Source of the DNA: Sulfitobacter sp. THAF37
GTDB taxonomy: Bacteria; Pseudomonadota; Alphaproteobacteria; Rhodobacterales; Rhodobacteraceae
Direction: 5' to 3'
Length of the DNA stretch: 64,000 bases
Assembly: GCF_009363555.1 (NCBI RefSeq)
Contig: NZ_CP045372.1
Location: forward strand, 2,615,501 to 2,679,500
The notes beneath the pieces are model-generated. The model was given only the letters and a program-made list of their open reading frames with translations, had not been told where the DNA came from and searched no databases. Positions within the stretch are counted from its first letter, which is position 1, and every line of letters starts with the position of its first letter. Shown in pieces: positions 27,271 through 35,618 of the stretch. Position numbers and translations under genes: made by a program.

Positions 27271-28140
27271 TCAGGGCAGCACGCCGATCTTGCGCTCGCG
27301 CCACACGGTGTAGATGCCTGAGAGCACGATCACCGCAGCCCCCGCCAGCGTCAGCGCATCGGGCCGTTCGCCAAAAACCGCCACGCCGATCACCAGGGCG
27401 AACAGCAGCCGCGCATAACGGAACGGCGTGACGAAACTGACCTCGCCCACCCGCATCGCCGCGACGATGGCGTAATAGGCCAGGATACCGATGCTTGTCC
27501 CCGACAGGAAATAGACCCATTGCACCCCGCGCGGCATGACGAATGCGGTGCCCTGGAACAGCATCAGCGTCACCCCGGCGGGAATCACCACCAGAAACCC
27601 GAGGAAACTCAGCTGCATGGTTGTGAACACGGCGGGTGTGCGCCGGGTAGCCAGGTCTCGCATTGTCAGGGCAAAAACCGCCCCTACCGCCAGCAGCGAC
27701 AGGACCTCAAAGCTGTCCATGCCGGGCCGGATGATCACCAGCACGCCAAACAGCCCGACGCCGATCGCGCTCCACCTGCGCCAGCCCACCTTCTCGCCCA
27801 GAAACAGCGCCGCCCCCAGTGTGACCACCAGCGGCGTGGCCTGCAGGATCGCCGAGGCGCTGGAAATCGGCGTCAGTACGATGGCCGAGACAAAGCACAT
27901 CGTCCCCAGGATCTCGCCCAGCCCGCGCAGGGCGATCGGCAGGTTCAGCATACTGCGGCTCAGCGGGCGGTTGCCCTGCGCCAGAACCACGCTGCCAAAG
28001 ACCAGCGCCCCGCCCAGCCCGAGCATCGTCAGGATTTGCCCGACACTCAGCGTATCCGCCAAAAGCTTGATGAACATGTCCTCCAGCGCAAAGCCCAGCA
28101 TGGACAACAGCATCAGCCCCGCACCGCGAAAGTTGTCCAT
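27271..28140 (-). CDS. EamA/DMT-family permease
   Basis: A 289-residue drug/metabolite transporter with about ten hydrophobic segments arranged as two EamA repeats. The first repeat contains ILQATPLVVTLGAALFLGEKVGWRRW near 120-145 and the second ATG/FRYARLLFALVIGVAVFGERPDALT near 240-265, both the E-x-x-x-x family end signature. The ATG at 28140 gives the normal N-terminus (MDNFRGAGLMLLSMLGFALEDMF). The substrate is unknown. It is divergent from an AbrB-family membrane protein. Confidence 0.9.
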   Translation of the reverse strand: MDNFRGAGLMLLSMLGFALEDMFIKLLADTLSVGQILTMLGLGGALVFGSVVLAQGNRPLSRSMLNLPIALRGLGEILGTMCFVSAIVLTPISSASAILQATPLVVTLGAALFLGEKVGWRRWSAIGVGLFGVLVIIRPGMDSFEVLSLLAVGAVFALTMRDLATRRTPAVFTTMQLSFLGFLVVIPAGVTLMLFQGTAFVMPRGVQWVYFLSGTSIGILAYYAIVAAMRVGEVSFVTPFRYARLLFALVIGVAVFGERPDALTLAGAAVIVLSGIYTVWRERKIGVLP

Positions 28141-28240
28141 GTGCCCCGTCCTTTGACTGCCTGCGGCACCGATGCCCGTTTTCAGGGCAAAGGACAAGGG
28201 AGCTATGGCAGCCGGGCGGGGCGGTTGATAGACAACCGGC

Positions 28241-29320
28241 ATGCGCTGGCCTGATACCCCTTCCTCCCTCCTGGTGACCCTGTCCACGCTGGTCGTCGGC
28301 GGACTTGGGGCGGCGGCGGCCTGGGCCATGACCGCCCCGATCTTCATTCTGCTTGGCCCCGCGGTTGCGGTGTCGCTGGCGGGGCTCGGGGGGATGCGCA
28401 GCGGCGTGGATCCGCGCCTGCGCGACAGCTGTTTCGTGGTGCTGGGCATCGCGGTGGGCGCGGGTTTCGACCAGGACGCCCTGGGCGCGATGCTGCGCTG
28501 GCCGCTGGCCTTCCTGCTGATGGGCTGCGTGCTCTGGCTGGTCTTGGTCCTCAGCCGTGCGATCCTGACCCGCTTTTTCGGTTTCGATGGCCGCTCGGCC
28601 CTGCTGGCCGGGGCGCCGGGGCACCTGAGCTTCGTGATCGCCTTTGCCGCGGACAGCCGACTTGACGTCGCGCGGGTGTCGATCGTGCAATCGGTGCGCC
28701 TGTTGGCGCTGACGCTGGTGGTTCCTTACATCGCCATCCTGCTGGGCGTGGAGGTGTCAAGCACCATCGCCCCGCAGGGCGCGCGGATCGGTCTGGTCCC
28801 GCTGGCGGTGCTGGCCTGTGCCGCCGTGCTGCTGGGCCGTGTCCTGGCCCGGCTTTCGGTGCCCGCGCCGCTGCTCTTGGGGGGCATGGTCGCATCCGCC
28901 ACGGCGCATCTGTCCGGGCTTGCCACCGGGGTCCTGCCGAACTGGCTGATCCAGCCCGCATATCTGGTTCTGGGTGCGCTGATCGGCACGCGGTTCTCCG
29001 GCGTGACGCCCGCGCAGCTGCTGCGGGGGCTGGGGGCGGGCCTGACCGTGACCGCCGTGGCCGCGGGGGCCGCCGTTCTGGGCGCGCTGCCGGTTGCGCT
29101 GGCGCTGGGGATCCCGCTGGCCCATGTCATGGTGGCCTTTGCCCCCGGCGGGCTTGAGACGATGATCGCCCTGGGCGTGGTGCTGGGCGTCGTGCCGGGC
29201 TTTGTCGCCGCCAGCCACATCGCGCGGTTGCTGATCCTGACGGTGCTGCTGCCCGCGATGCTGGGCCGGGACACGCGCCGCGCCGACCCCGCCCCCCCCC
29301 AGCACGAGCGGGGGAATTAG
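28241..29320 (+). CDS. AbrB-family membrane protein (putative ammonia monooxygenase-like transporter)
   Basis: A 359-residue protein with about ten membrane segments in two duplicated halves, as in the membrane AbrB-duplication family (often misnamed ammonia monooxygenase). Characteristic are GAPGHLSFVIAFAADSRLDVARVSIVQSVRLL near 127-158 and APGGLETMIALGVVLGVVPGFVAASHIARLLIL near 303-335, the repeated P-G-x-hydrophobic element. It probably transports a small solute. No terminator is obvious. Confidence 0.86.
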   Translation: MRWPDTPSSLLVTLSTLVVGGLGAAAAWAMTAPIFILLGPAVAVSLAGLGGMRSGVDPRLRDSCFVVLGIAVGAGFDQDALGAMLRWPLAFLLMGCVLWLVLVLSRAILTRFFGFDGRSALLAGAPGHLSFVIAFAADSRLDVARVSIVQSVRLLALTLVVPYIAILLGVEVSSTIAPQGARIGLVPLAVLACAAVLLGRVLARLSVPAPLLLGGMVASATAHLSGLATGVLPNWLIQPAYLVLGALIGTRFSGVTPAQLLRGLGAGLTVTAVAAGAAVLGALPVALALGIPLAHVMVAFAPGGLETMIALGVVLGVVPGFVAASHIARLLILTVLLPAMLGRDTRRADPAPPQHERGN

Positions 29321-29408
29321 CGGCAGTGGTTCCGGCGCAGCAGCGAATGGGGCGCGGAAATCAGCCTTCCATCCAGCCGGCCCAGGGCGCCCCCGGTGGC
29401 GTGGTGAG

Positions 29409-30131
29409 CTAATTCTTCGGCCGGATCACCAGCCGGTTGCCGTTCTTTTCCGTCTCCAGCGCGGTCAACGCCGCGACCAGCGCGCTCAGCTTGCCGTAGC
29501 CATAGGAACGCGTGTCGAAATCGGGATGGCTGGCCTGAATGGCCTGGCCGATCTGGCCCAGATTGTACCATCCGTCCTCGGCGTCGATCTTGTCCATCGC
29601 TTCCTCGAACAGCGGCAGGGCCTTGTCGGCCTTGGCGTTGCTTTCCCTGACGGTCTTGGGGGCATCCGGGTCGGGGATGTTCTCGATCAGGATGAAGCGG
29701 TTGTAGACGTTGCGCAGCGCCGGGTTGGTCTTGGCCTCGCCGATGCCGATCACCGTCAGCCCATCCTCGCGCAGGCGGTTCACCAGCGCGGTGAAATCGC
29801 TGTCCGACGACACGATGACAAAGGCGTCGAACTTGCCGCCATGCAGGATATCCATCGCGTGGATCACCAGCCCGATGTCGCTGGCGTTCTTGCCGGTGGA
29901 ATTGGATGTCTCCTGATGCGCCACAAGCCCCAGTTCATGGATCGGCTGCTTCCAGCCCTTCAGATGCGGGTTGGACCAGTCGCCATAGACACGCCGCAGG
30001 GCCGGTTCCCCGATCGAGGCAACCTCGCGCATGATCTTGGCGGCATGTTTGGCGGGCACATTGTCCGCGTCGATCAGCACCGCCAGCAGGGGACGGTCGC
30101 GCAAAGCGGCATTGGGGATCTGTTCTGTCAT
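29409..30131 (-). CDS. NYN-domain ribonuclease-like protein with OST-HTH/LOTUS domain
   Basis: A 240-residue protein. Residues about 10-145 form a NYN (PIN-like) domain with acidic active-site residues in AVLIDADNVPA, NASDIGLVIHAMDIL and IVSSDSDFTALVNRLREDG. The C-terminal 70 residues (GWYNLGQIGQAIQASHPDFDTRSYGYGKLSALV) form an OST-HTH/LOTUS domain, an RNA-binding module. The pair is also found in LabA-like and Limkain-type proteins. RNA cleavage is likely but unproved. The ATG at 30131 is chosen because it starts the conserved part; an earlier in-frame ATG exists at 30173. Confidence 0.87.
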   Translation of the reverse strand: MTEQIPNAALRDRPLLAVLIDADNVPAKHAAKIMREVASIGEPALRRVYGDWSNPHLKGWKQPIHELGLVAHQETSNSTGKNASDIGLVIHAMDILHGGKFDAFVIVSSDSDFTALVNRLREDGLTVIGIGEAKTNPALRNVYNRFILIENIPDPDAPKTVRESNAKADKALPLFEEAMDKIDAEDGWYNLGQIGQAIQASHPDFDTRSYGYGKLSALVAALTALETEKNGNRLVIRPKN

Positions 30132-30209
30132 GACAGCGGTGTGGCAGAGGACCGGGATGAAGTCTAGCGGCATGATGATCGCTACCGGCAGGGCGCAGCC
30201 CGGTGCGGG

Positions 30210-30932
30210 TCAGGTCAGGTCGTCCAACCCCTGCCGCAGCGCCTGTGCCATGCCGGCCGCCGCCATATGCTGGCGAAGGCGCAGGTTGTAGCCGCCCGGC
30301 GTGCTCAACGCCTCCAGCAGGGCCGCACTTGTCATGCCCGACAGGTTCGACGTCACCAGCGTTCGCAGAAACGCCTCCGCCTGCGGTTTGTCCGACACAT
30401 GATCGCCCAGCCAGTCCGCCGCGTCCTGCACCATCTGCGCGACGGGTGACAGCACGGCCTGGGCGCAGAGGTACGCGGCCAGTTCCTCCGGGGTTTGCAG
30501 CGGAAAAATGCTGTTCCGGGCACCGAACAATTCCCTGACGAGGGCCTCGTCGCCCTGCATCATCACGGGTGTTCCGCCCTCGGCAATACCGGGAAAGGGC
30601 ATCATGATCGCCACCGCCCGCGCCGGGCGCACCAAGGCATCGGCTGCCGACAGGCTGGCCCCGGCCATGAAGGTGATGATCCGCTGATCCTCGCGAAAGG
30701 TGAGGGCGCCCAGAACATCGGGCGCGGTTTCGGCCATCAGCCCCAGAAAGATCACATCGCTCGCATCCACGACCCCTTGATTGCCTGCGATGCTGACATT
30801 CGCAAAACTATTCGCCAGGGCATTCGCATGGACGGCACTTCGTTCGGACACGGTGATCCGATGGCCATCCGCCGCAATCCCCCGGACCGCTGCGCTGGCA
30901 ATCATGCCGCATCCTATGACGCCAATTCTCAT
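30210..30932 (-). CDS. ProC-like NAD(P)-dependent reductase
   Basis: A 240-residue protein with a Rossmann start (MRIGVIGCGMIASAAVRGI) and the pyrroline-5-carboxylate reductase layout: ITFMAGASLSAADALV in the middle and an all-helical C-terminal dimer domain with LVTSNLSGMTSAALLEALSTPGGYN. The family usually has a T-S-P-G-G-T motif at this last position; here it is LSTPGGYN. It is shorter than ProC (about 270) and may act on another imine or be a ProC paralogue. Confidence 0.78.
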   Translation of the reverse strand: MRIGVIGCGMIASAAVRGIAADGHRITVSERSAVHANALANSFANVSIAGNQGVVDASDVIFLGLMAETAPDVLGALTFREDQRIITFMAGASLSAADALVRPARAVAIMMPFPGIAEGGTPVMMQGDEALVRELFGARNSIFPLQTPEELAAYLCAQAVLSPVAQMVQDAADWLGDHVSDKPQAEAFLRTLVTSNLSGMTSAALLEALSTPGGYNLRLRQHMAAAGMAQALRQGLDDLT

Positions 30933-31331
30933 GGGGTCATAGGTTAGGCAAATTCGACCTCTGCGTCATCAACGGATTTGAGGCGGGAAAACCGGACCGT
31001 CGCGCGTAGCCCAGCGAAGGGCTGGAAGGAGCGCATGTTCTATTCTCAAAGCGAAGACCTATTGCCAAAGCCAAGCTTTGGCAGCGCCCGAACCGCCCCC
31101 ACGGGGCGGGCGCTGCTCGCCCACCCCTCGGTTCGGGCGCGATCTGTTTCGGATGTCGGACATGACCGCTAAGTCCGCTCAGCAGACCGAGCTGCGGATC
31201 GCGGTGAAGGTCTGGTTTGGGATGCTGTCACGGCGTGCTGACACGTTTCAGAAAATCGCTAGGTTCGAGTCGCTTTCGCGCGGCATTCTTCGACAATGCC
31301 ACATTCTGTGACGCCAATCCGCGGAAAACCC
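30933..31331. other. 399-nt intergenic region with strong secondary structure
   Basis: Contains the nested inverted repeats at 31064-31140. A plus-strand frame at 31153-31311 (52 residues starting MSDMTAKSAQQTELRIAVKV, basic) has no good ribosome binding site and no recognised family, so it is not called as a gene. Confidence 0.5.
31064..31140. other. Nested inverted repeats with alternative pairings
   Basis: A hairpin GCCAAAG...CTTTGGC at 31064-31082 is followed by GCGCCCGAACCG (31084-31095), which can pair over 12 bp with CGGTTCGGGCGC at 31129-31140. The same left arm can instead pair within 31082-31116 (GCAGCGCCCG with CGGGCGCTGC, enclosing CCGCCCC/GGGGCGG). The two folds exclude each other. 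Confidence 0.6.
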
Positions 31332-31745
31332 TCAGGTCTTCTTGATCGGCACCCCATATAGCTCAAGCCGATGGCCGCGCAGTTCATAGCCCAGCTTCGC
31401 GGCGATCTTTTCCTGCAGCGCCTCGATCTCGGCATCGACGAATTCGATCACCTCGCCCGAATACATGTCGATCAGGTGATCGTGGTGGTCGCGTTCCGCG
31501 TCTTCATAGCGTGCGCGCCCGTCGCCGAACTCCAGCTTTTCGAGAATCCCCGCCTCTTCGAACAGTTTCACGGTCCGGTAGACCGTGGCCAGCGAGATGC
31601 CCGAATCCAGCGCGGAAGCGCGGCGGAACAGCTCTTCGACGTCTGGATGATCCTCGCTGTCTTCGATGGCGCGGGCGATGGTGCGGCGCTGGCCGGTCAT
31701 CCGCAGGCCCATGGCCTCGCAGCGCGTGATGATGGGTTTGCTCAT
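31332..31745 (-). CDS. Fur-family transcriptional regulator (Fur/Mur type)
   Basis: A 137-residue metal-dependent repressor. The DNA-binding winged helix (GLRMTGQRRTIARAIEDSEDHPDVEELFRRA, then GISLATVYRTVKLFEEAGI) is followed by a dimerisation domain with ERDHHDHLIDMYSGEVIEF, which supplies the metal-binding histidines and Glu. No CxxC zinc site is seen in the C-terminal part, as in alphaproteobacterial Fur/Mur proteins, which often respond to manganese. The ATG at 31745 gives the family start. The metal specificity (Fe or Mn) cannot be settled by eye. Confidence 0.88.
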   Translation of the reverse strand: MSKPIITRCEAMGLRMTGQRRTIARAIEDSEDHPDVEELFRRASALDSGISLATVYRTVKLFEEAGILEKLEFGDGRARYEDAERDHHDHLIDMYSGEVIEFVDAEIEALQEKIAAKLGYELRGHRLELYGVPIKKT

Positions 31746-32124
31746 GCCGGGTCTCTCGGTCTGCAGGGACCCCTCATGTAGCGGGAAATTCCGGCTTAGG
31801 CCACCGGGTTTCGACGCCGCCCCGCAGGGATCGGCAGCAGGGCGGTTGACTTCTGCACCGCGGCACGCCATGTCTGGCACAAGCGATGCCTTCTGCCGCG
31901 TGAGCAGTGCCGGTGCCAGCCCCTTTGACAGATCTCGGGGCGTAAATGCCTCCGGCTCACAAGGTTCGCCGATGTTCCCAAAATCACGCGTGGGGCCAAA
32001 CGCCGATGGACAGGTATTGCGGCAGTCAGCCCGATCCCTGCGATACCGTTGGCGTGACCCTGCGGGCGCGTGATGCGCCCCTACGACAGGGCGCGGGCCG
32101 AGGCCCCGCCGGAAAGACGAAGAC
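31746..32124. other. 379-nt divergent promoter region between fur-type gene and helicase
   Basis: No gene is supported. A short hairpin GGGCGC-GTGAT-GCGCCC lies at about 32067-32083, about 40 nt before the helicase start, inside what would be a long 5' untranslated leader. TTGACT (about 31846) and TTGACA (about 31924) are present, but no matching -10 box is at a good distance, so promoters are not called. Confidence 0.5.
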
Positions 32125-33441
32125 ATGAGCGATTTCGACATGATGGAGCTGCCGCCGAAACTGGTGGCGCGGCTCAAGGACATGGGGATCACCGATCCCA
32201 CGCCGATCCAGAAACAGGCGATCCCCCACGCGCTGAACGGGCGTGACGTGATGGGCCTGGCCCAGACCGGCACCGGCAAGACGGCGGCCTTTGGCGTGCC
32301 GCTGGTGGCGCAGATGCTGGAAAACCCCCGTCGCCCCGGACCGCGCTGCGTGCGGGCACTGGTGCTGGCGCCGACCCGCGAACTGGCCCAGCAGATCATG
32401 GTCAACCTCAAGGGCTACTGCGAGAATTCGCCGCTCAAGGCGCAGATGGTGGTCGGCGGCGTGTCGATCAATCCGCAGATCAAGCGGTTGGAACGGGGTG
32501 TGGACATGCTGGTGGCGACACCGGGCCGTCTGCTGGACCTGATGGACCGCCGTGCGGTGGACCTGAGCGAGACGACCTTCCTCGTTCTGGACGAAGCGGA
32601 CCAGATGCTGGACATGGGGTTCATCCACGACCTGCGCAAAATCTCTGCCGTGATCCCGAAAGAGCGCCAGACGATGCTGTTTTCGGCCACCATGCCCAAG
32701 CTGATGAACGAGATCGCGAATTCCTATCTCGATCGGCCGATTCGGATCGAAGTCACCCCTCCGGGCAAGGCGGCCGACAAGGTCACACAGGAAGTCCATT
32801 TCATTGCCAAGGCGGAAAAGACCGCGCTGCTGACCGAGCTTTTGGCCAAGCACAAGGGCGAGCGCGCGCTGGTCTTTGGCCGCACGAAACACGGGTCGGA
32901 AAAGCTGATGAAGACGCTGGTCAAAGCCGGTTTCGACGCCGCGTCGATCCACGGCAACAAGAGCCAGGGTCAGCGCGACCGCGCCATCGAAGGTTTCAAG
33001 GAGGGCAAGATCACCGTGCTGGTGGCAACCGATGTGGCGGCGCGCGGGCTGGACATTCCCGACGTGAAACACGTCTACAATTATGAACTGCCCAACGTGC
33101 CGGACAATTATGTCCACCGGATCGGCCGGACCGCTCGGGCGGGCAAGGATGGCGCGGCCATCGCCTTTTGCGCGCCGGACGAGATGGGCGAACTGAAAGC
33201 CATTCAGAAGACGATGGGCATCACCATTCCCGTGGCCTCGGGGCGCGCCTGGGAAGCCTCGGAAATTCCCGACAAGCCCAAGCAGGGCGGCGGACGTCGC
33301 CGGGGTGGCGGCGGTGGCGGTCGCCCCGGTGGCGGTGGCCCGCGGGGCGGTGGCGGCGGTGGCGCAGCCAAACCCGGCGCGGGCCGCAACCGGCGTCGCG
33401 GCGGCGGCGGCGGCAAGCCCAGAGGTCAGCGCGCGGCCTGA
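32125..33441 (+). CDS. DEAD-box ATP-dependent RNA helicase (RhlE-like)
   Basis: A 438-residue DEAD-box helicase. In order: Q motif (ITDPTPIQKQAIP), Walker A (AQTGTGKTAAF, about 50), PTRELAQQI, GG, TPGRLLDL, DEAD-type box here VLDEADQML, SAT (LFSATMP), then domain 2 with ATDVAARGLDIPDV and HRIGRTARAG. The C-terminal tail (from about 390) is a Gly/Arg-rich RGG-type region, GGGRRRGGGGGGRPGGGG, that binds RNA non-specifically. It likely acts in ribosome assembly or mRNA decay. A clear terminator follows at 33500. Confidence 0.95.
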   Translation: MSDFDMMELPPKLVARLKDMGITDPTPIQKQAIPHALNGRDVMGLAQTGTGKTAAFGVPLVAQMLENPRRPGPRCVRALVLAPTRELAQQIMVNLKGYCENSPLKAQMVVGGVSINPQIKRLERGVDMLVATPGRLLDLMDRRAVDLSETTFLVLDEADQMLDMGFIHDLRKISAVIPKERQTMLFSATMPKLMNEIANSYLDRPIRIEVTPPGKAADKVTQEVHFIAKAEKTALLTELLAKHKGERALVFGRTKHGSEKLMKTLVKAGFDAASIHGNKSQGQRDRAIEGFKEGKITVLVATDVAARGLDIPDVKHVYNYELPNVPDNYVHRIGRTARAGKDGAAIAFCAPDEMGELKAIQKTMGITIPVASGRAWEASEIPDKPKQGGGRRRGGGGGGRPGGGGPRGGGGGGAAKPGAGRNRRRGGGGGKPRGQRAA

Positions 33442-33756
33442 CAGGGGCGGCACTGCACCAGACGAAAGCACATGCCGCACAGCGCGGTGAGCAAAGACCG
33501 GGCAGCGGCGCCATCGGGGCGTCCGCTGCCCTTTTTCGTGTCGGCCAGAGAGGACCTGAGGCCGCCAACGGGAGGAAAGACCGGAGCCTCTTGTCAGGCC
33601 CTGAATATTACCTCTCGCGCATCCGCTTAGCCTGCCGTTTGGTGTGACGGGAGAAGCCCGGCAATCCGGGTTTGAACATGCAGGCGGGCTCTGCCGGGCT
33701 TGACCGGCTGGCGAATTCAGGTGCCGTGAATCGCGCCAGCCTTTCCGCCCGCTGCC
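33442..33756. other. 315-nt convergent intergenic region
   Basis: Apart from the helicase terminator at 33500-33536 no gene or RNA is supported. Several GCCCGGC/GCCGGGC short inverted repeats lie around 33655-33710. Confidence 0.5.
33500..33536 (+). terminator. Intrinsic terminator after the DEAD-box helicase
   Basis: Stem GGGCAGCGG (33500-33508) with CCGCTGCCC (33523-33531), a 14-base loop that can itself pair GCGCC with GGGGCG, and five T (33532-33536). Confidence 0.88.
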
Positions 33757-34596
33757 TCAGGTGTACAGCGATGGCACGCCCATGTCGGCGTGAATTTCGT
33801 TCACCTCTTCCGGCGACATGCCATAGGCCTGCGCCAGCTTGTGCAGGTACTGCGCCTCCTGCTGGGTATCCAGGTCGATGGCCAGCAGCGACACCGCATA
33901 GATCTGCGGGCCCATGCCTTCGGGCGTGTCGCGCACCAGCGCGTCCACATCCACCGGGGCCTGCATCTGTTCCTCGATAAAGGCCGCGTCATCGGCATCG
34001 ACCTCGCCCAGATGCTCCATCAGCCGCGCCTTTTCGTCATCGTCAAAGACCCCGTCGGATTTCGCCGCCTGGATCATCGCGGCCAGCATCAGGGCCGCCA
34101 ATGCCTCCTGATCCTGCGAAGGTTCGATCTCGGGCTCGGGCGTGCTGTCGAACTGCGAGTTGAGCACCGCACCGAAGCTGGCGTTCTCCTTTTCCGGGTG
34201 GCGGCGCACCGCGTTACGGCTGCCTGCCAGCAGCCCGCCCGCCCCGGCAGCCCCGGCAAGCCCGCCCAGCATCCCGCCCAGACCCCCGGCGCCGCGTGAG
34301 CCGCCGATGTTTTCCAGCAGGCCACCCAGCCCGCCCGCGGCGCCGCCGGTCATGCTGGTATTTCCGCCCAGCAGACCGCCCAGCATGTCCTGAAGCCCAC
34401 CTCTGCTGGTGCTCCCGGTGGTGCGCTGGCCCTGGCCCATGCCGCCCGAGGTGCCACCCGTAAGCCCCCCCAACAGACCGCCGAGCCCGCCGGACTGGCC
34501 CGTGCCACCCTTGGTATTGCGGCCCATCAAGGACTTCGCGCCTTTCGCCACCGCGACGCCGATCGCGACCTTGGCCAGTGTCTTCATCAAACTCAT
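33757..34596 (-). CDS. DUF533 (TerB-like) protein with Gly-rich region
   Basis: A 279-residue protein. An N-terminal helix (MSLMKTLAKVAIGVAVAKGAKSLMG) is followed by a Gly/Leu-rich low-complexity region (LGGLLGGLTGG-type repeats, about 35-125) and a C-terminal DUF533/TerB-like helical domain (LAALMLAAMIQAAKSDGVFDDDEKARLMEHLGEVD) with the acidic metal-binding-like DGVFDDDE. DUF533 proteins such as E. coli YebE are membrane associated and stress induced. The ATG at 34596 has AGGGG six bases upstream. Confidence 0.86.
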   Translation of the reverse strand: MSLMKTLAKVAIGVAVAKGAKSLMGRNTKGGTGQSGGLGGLLGGLTGGTSGGMGQGQRTTGSTSRGGLQDMLGGLLGGNTSMTGGAAGGLGGLLENIGGSRGAGGLGGMLGGLAGAAGAGGLLAGSRNAVRRHPEKENASFGAVLNSQFDSTPEPEIEPSQDQEALAALMLAAMIQAAKSDGVFDDDEKARLMEHLGEVDADDAAFIEEQMQAPVDVDALVRDTPEGMGPQIYAVSLLAIDLDTQQEAQYLHKLAQAYGMSPEEVNEIHADMGVPSLYT

Positions 34597-34749
34597 GTGC
34601 ATCCCCTTTGCTTGCGTGTGCCTCATCGTGGCAGCTTTGGCTTTCCAGATGAGGTGAAAATCGCGATGGGCAAGTCCGTGGGCGCAAGATCGCGCATTGA
34701 CTTCCGTGGCGCGCTCACGGCTTTTGGGCGGATGGAACGCAAGGATCAC

Positions 34750-35616
34750 ATGGACCTCTTCGGTGCGGTCGCGCTGATCGCCTTCGCGCTGCACCTTGCC
34801 TTCAATCAGGTGGTGGTCAAAGTCACCGCAGGCGGGTTCAGCCCTGTCTTTTCCGCCGGACTGCGGTCGGCCGGGGCCGTCGTGGTGTTGCTCATCTGGA
34901 TGAAGCTGCGCGGCGTTTCGCTGCACATCCCGCGCCGCGCCATGCTGGGCGGCATTTTGTCCGGTCTGTTCTTCGCGCTCGAATTCACCGGCCTGTTCCT
35001 GGCGCTGGACATGTCGACGGTCAGCCGCGTCTCGGTGATCTTCTACACCATGCCGGTCTGGCTGGCGATCATCGGGCATTTCGTACTTCCGGGCGAAGCT
35101 CTGACGCAGGCAAAGATACTGGGGCTGCTCATGGCGGTGGCGGGGGTGGTCATCGCGATGCTGGACCGCGACGCCGCCCATGTCAGCTGGACAGGCGATA
35201 TTCTGGCGCTGGCCTCGGCCTTCTGCTGGGCGGGGATCGTGCTGTGCGTGCGCATCACACCGCTGTCCGAGGTGCCGCCGGCGCAGCAGCTGTTGTTCCA
35301 GGTGTTCGTTTCCGCCCCGATCCTGCTGCTGATCGCGCCGCTGTTCGGCCCGCTGATCCGCGACATTGAACCCATTCACATCGCCGGTCTGCTGTTCCAG
35401 ATCGTCGCGGTCGCAAGCCTGGGCTTCCTCGCCTGGTTCTGGCTGATGACGATATACCCGGCGTCCTCGGTCGCCTCGTTCAGCTTCCTGTCGCCGGTGT
35501 TCTCGGTGATCCTGGGCTGGTTGCTGCTGTCAGAGCGTGTGGCCCTGCCGGTCTGGGGCGCGCTGGTGCTGGTGGCGGCGGGCATCTACCTCATCAACCG
35601 CAAGCCGAGGGCCTGA
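34750..35616 (+). CDS. EamA/DMT-family permease
   Basis: A 288-residue ten-helix transporter with two EamA repeats: FYTMPVWLAIIGHFVLPGEALTQAKILG near 98-125 and FSFLSPVFSVILGWLLLSERVALPVWGA near 240-267. The ATG at 34750 has AAGGA four bases ahead; the in-frame ATG at 34732 is an alternative adding six residues. The substrate is unknown; members export amino acids or metabolites. It ends 2 nt before the stop codon of the convergent selO gene. Confidence 0.88.
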   Translation: MDLFGAVALIAFALHLAFNQVVVKVTAGGFSPVFSAGLRSAGAVVVLLIWMKLRGVSLHIPRRAMLGGILSGLFFALEFTGLFLALDMSTVSRVSVIFYTMPVWLAIIGHFVLPGEALTQAKILGLLMAVAGVVIAMLDRDAAHVSWTGDILALASAFCWAGIVLCVRITPLSEVPPAQQLLFQVFVSAPILLLIAPLFGPLIRDIEPIHIAGLLFQIVAVASLGFLAWFWLMTIYPASSVASFSFLSPVFSVILGWLLLSERVALPVWGALVLVAAGIYLINRKPRA

Positions 35617-35618
35617 CG

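Noticed and set aside
31153..31311. 52-residue plus-strand frame
   Set aside because: No ribosome binding site and no recognised domain; it overlaps a structured region.
33280..33430. Gly-rich repeats at the helicase end as a microsatellite of unknown use
   Set aside because: This is the normal RGG-type tail of DEAD-box helicases, not a separate element.
34214..34500. Gly/Leu-rich low-complexity part of the DUF533 gene as a separate repeat element
   Set aside because: It is within a continuous frame and is usual for the family.
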